Positions 62,962-64,000 of a stretch of 64,000 bases of DNA are shown in pieces (the first letter of the stretch is position 1; each line of letters opens with the position of its first letter). The position numbers and the translations under genes were made by a program. The notes below the pieces were generated by a model that had not been told where the DNA came from, made no database searches, and saw only the letters and a list, made by a program, of their open reading frames with translations. The stretch is from assembly GCA_016808115.1 (NCBI GenBank), contig JAEQBH010004410.1:101189-165188 (forward strand), given 5' to 3'. The DNA is from Tetrastigma voinierianum (Eukaryota; Streptophyta; Magnoliopsida; Vitales; Vitaceae).

Positions 62962-64000
62962 TGACGCCCCAATCCTCGGGGTCCGTGACTACTACCCGGC
63001 CACTGCTGAACACTTCGCGTGGAATGCTCCGCACCTACATTTTCACGGTAACGGCAGTCCCTTTGCACGGAGCTCACCCAAATACAACCCCGTGATAAAC
63101 CCGTCCCAAACTCATCTAATATATAACAGCTTTATGATTTAAAAACCACTACTGGGCCCCCATAAACAATACCAATACCAATATACATGCAACTATGAAT
63201 CCAACTATATACCCAATAGTTAAGCAAGAGTTAATATGTTTTTATTTTATACAATACATACATTAAACTTAAAAAGTTATAATGTATACATCAAAGCCAC
63301 AACCCGACTCTCTCTTCTAATCCTCATTCTGGGACGAGTCGTCCCCCTCGCACGCCTCCCCCTCGTACTGCAAAATAATATCCTCGAGACAAAGGTGAGC
63401 TAATGCTCGCAGGAATTCGCCCTAAGCCGGCTACTCACCACCTGGGCGCTGCAATGTTCCAATGAAACACACATTCAAAGAAAATGCAGCATGATCCTAC
63501 TAATGTCTACATGACTAATCCCTGCATCCCGAGTCCTCACGACTTCCATCACCACACTCGCCTAAGCCCTCGCATGAAAATTATTATTTTGTTTATTTGT
63601 GGACAACCTCCGAGCGGTGTATATATACTCACCTGGTCGCGGACGACCGATATATTATTATTTGTTTGTGGACTACACCGATGAATATCAATCAACCGCC
63701 CGACGATTGATATTTTTTTAATTTGACTAATCCGATAATTAATATTTTTAGACAACCCTCCGAAATCAGTTTCTAGATTCATCTCATACACTCACTCTAT
63801 ACCCTGGGGAGGTGTTCCAAGGCATATGGAATGCATGTATGTCAATTCCAATACAAAGCTAATTCACATGTAAATATATAAACATGCATATATGCTTACA
63901 AACAATCAATTCACATTAATCATGTCATGTAAATTACTCATCTATACATCAAAATTAGCTCACTTAGGCTAATGATCAAACACGAGCAATTTTACTTGAA
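62962..64000 (-). mobile_element. Element C, 5' LTR (right copy), truncated by window end
   Basis: The plus strand begins TGACGCCCCAATCCTCGGGG and follows the left copy from 55,809 to about 56,850. The two copies show numerous indels, including differences in the TTGTGGAC repeat (63,580-63,760). About half of the LTR lies outside the window. Confidence 0.85.
63580..63760. repeat. Minisatellite of the element C LTR, right copy
   Basis: TATTTGTGGAC and TTTGTTTGTGGAC words are separated by about 65-70 bp, with ATCAAT and ATTGAT words between them that can pair. The left copy is at 56,425-56,620. Confidence 0.6.

Overview
This is plant nuclear DNA, most likely pericentromeric or other repeat-rich heterochromatin. 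Three things point there: Ty3/gypsy elements with a chromodomain at the end of pol, LTRs of the TGTAA..CC type, and a long AT-rich satellite array. I found no intact host gene, no tRNA or rRNA gene and no CRISPR array. Almost every long reading frame is a fragment of a decayed retroelement or a chance frame inside a repeat.

Layout. 1-3,000: AT-rich DNA with a Tourist-like MITE (305-1386) that carries a second, hAT-like MITE inside it, followed by a diverged direct duplication. 3,003-4,214: a short copy of a composite repeat made of a 'head', one satellite unit and a 'tail'. About 4,437-16,361: element A, a minus-strand chromovirus whose integrase region is split by an LTR of another family (LTR3, about 7,000-10,620). 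16,362-45,595: a second composite repeat with about 40 satellite units of about 524 bp. It is broken by LTR1 (18,076-22,171), a CA microsatellite block (24,256-24,558) and LTR2 (38,444-41,200). 45,596-48,439: the start of a third composite copy with about 4 units. 48,440-55,808: element B, minus strand, the best preserved gag-pol, with its right LTR cut by element C. 55,809-64,000: element C, minus strand, nested in element B; its 5' LTR runs off the window.

The window is therefore a layered record: satellite amplification, then insertion of chromovirus-type elements, loss of some to solo LTRs, and nesting of new elements inside old ones. The satellite shows a 7-unit higher-order period of about 3.63 kb. 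The LTR families share a plan in which each carries its own private minisatellite in the 3' half. Three of the four interruptions of the array lie at nearly the same phase of the 524-bp unit.

All coordinates of repeat units and domains were read by eye. The elements contain many frameshifts, some of which could be consensus errors in a repeat-rich assembly, so domain calls rest on short conserved motifs rather than full-length frames.
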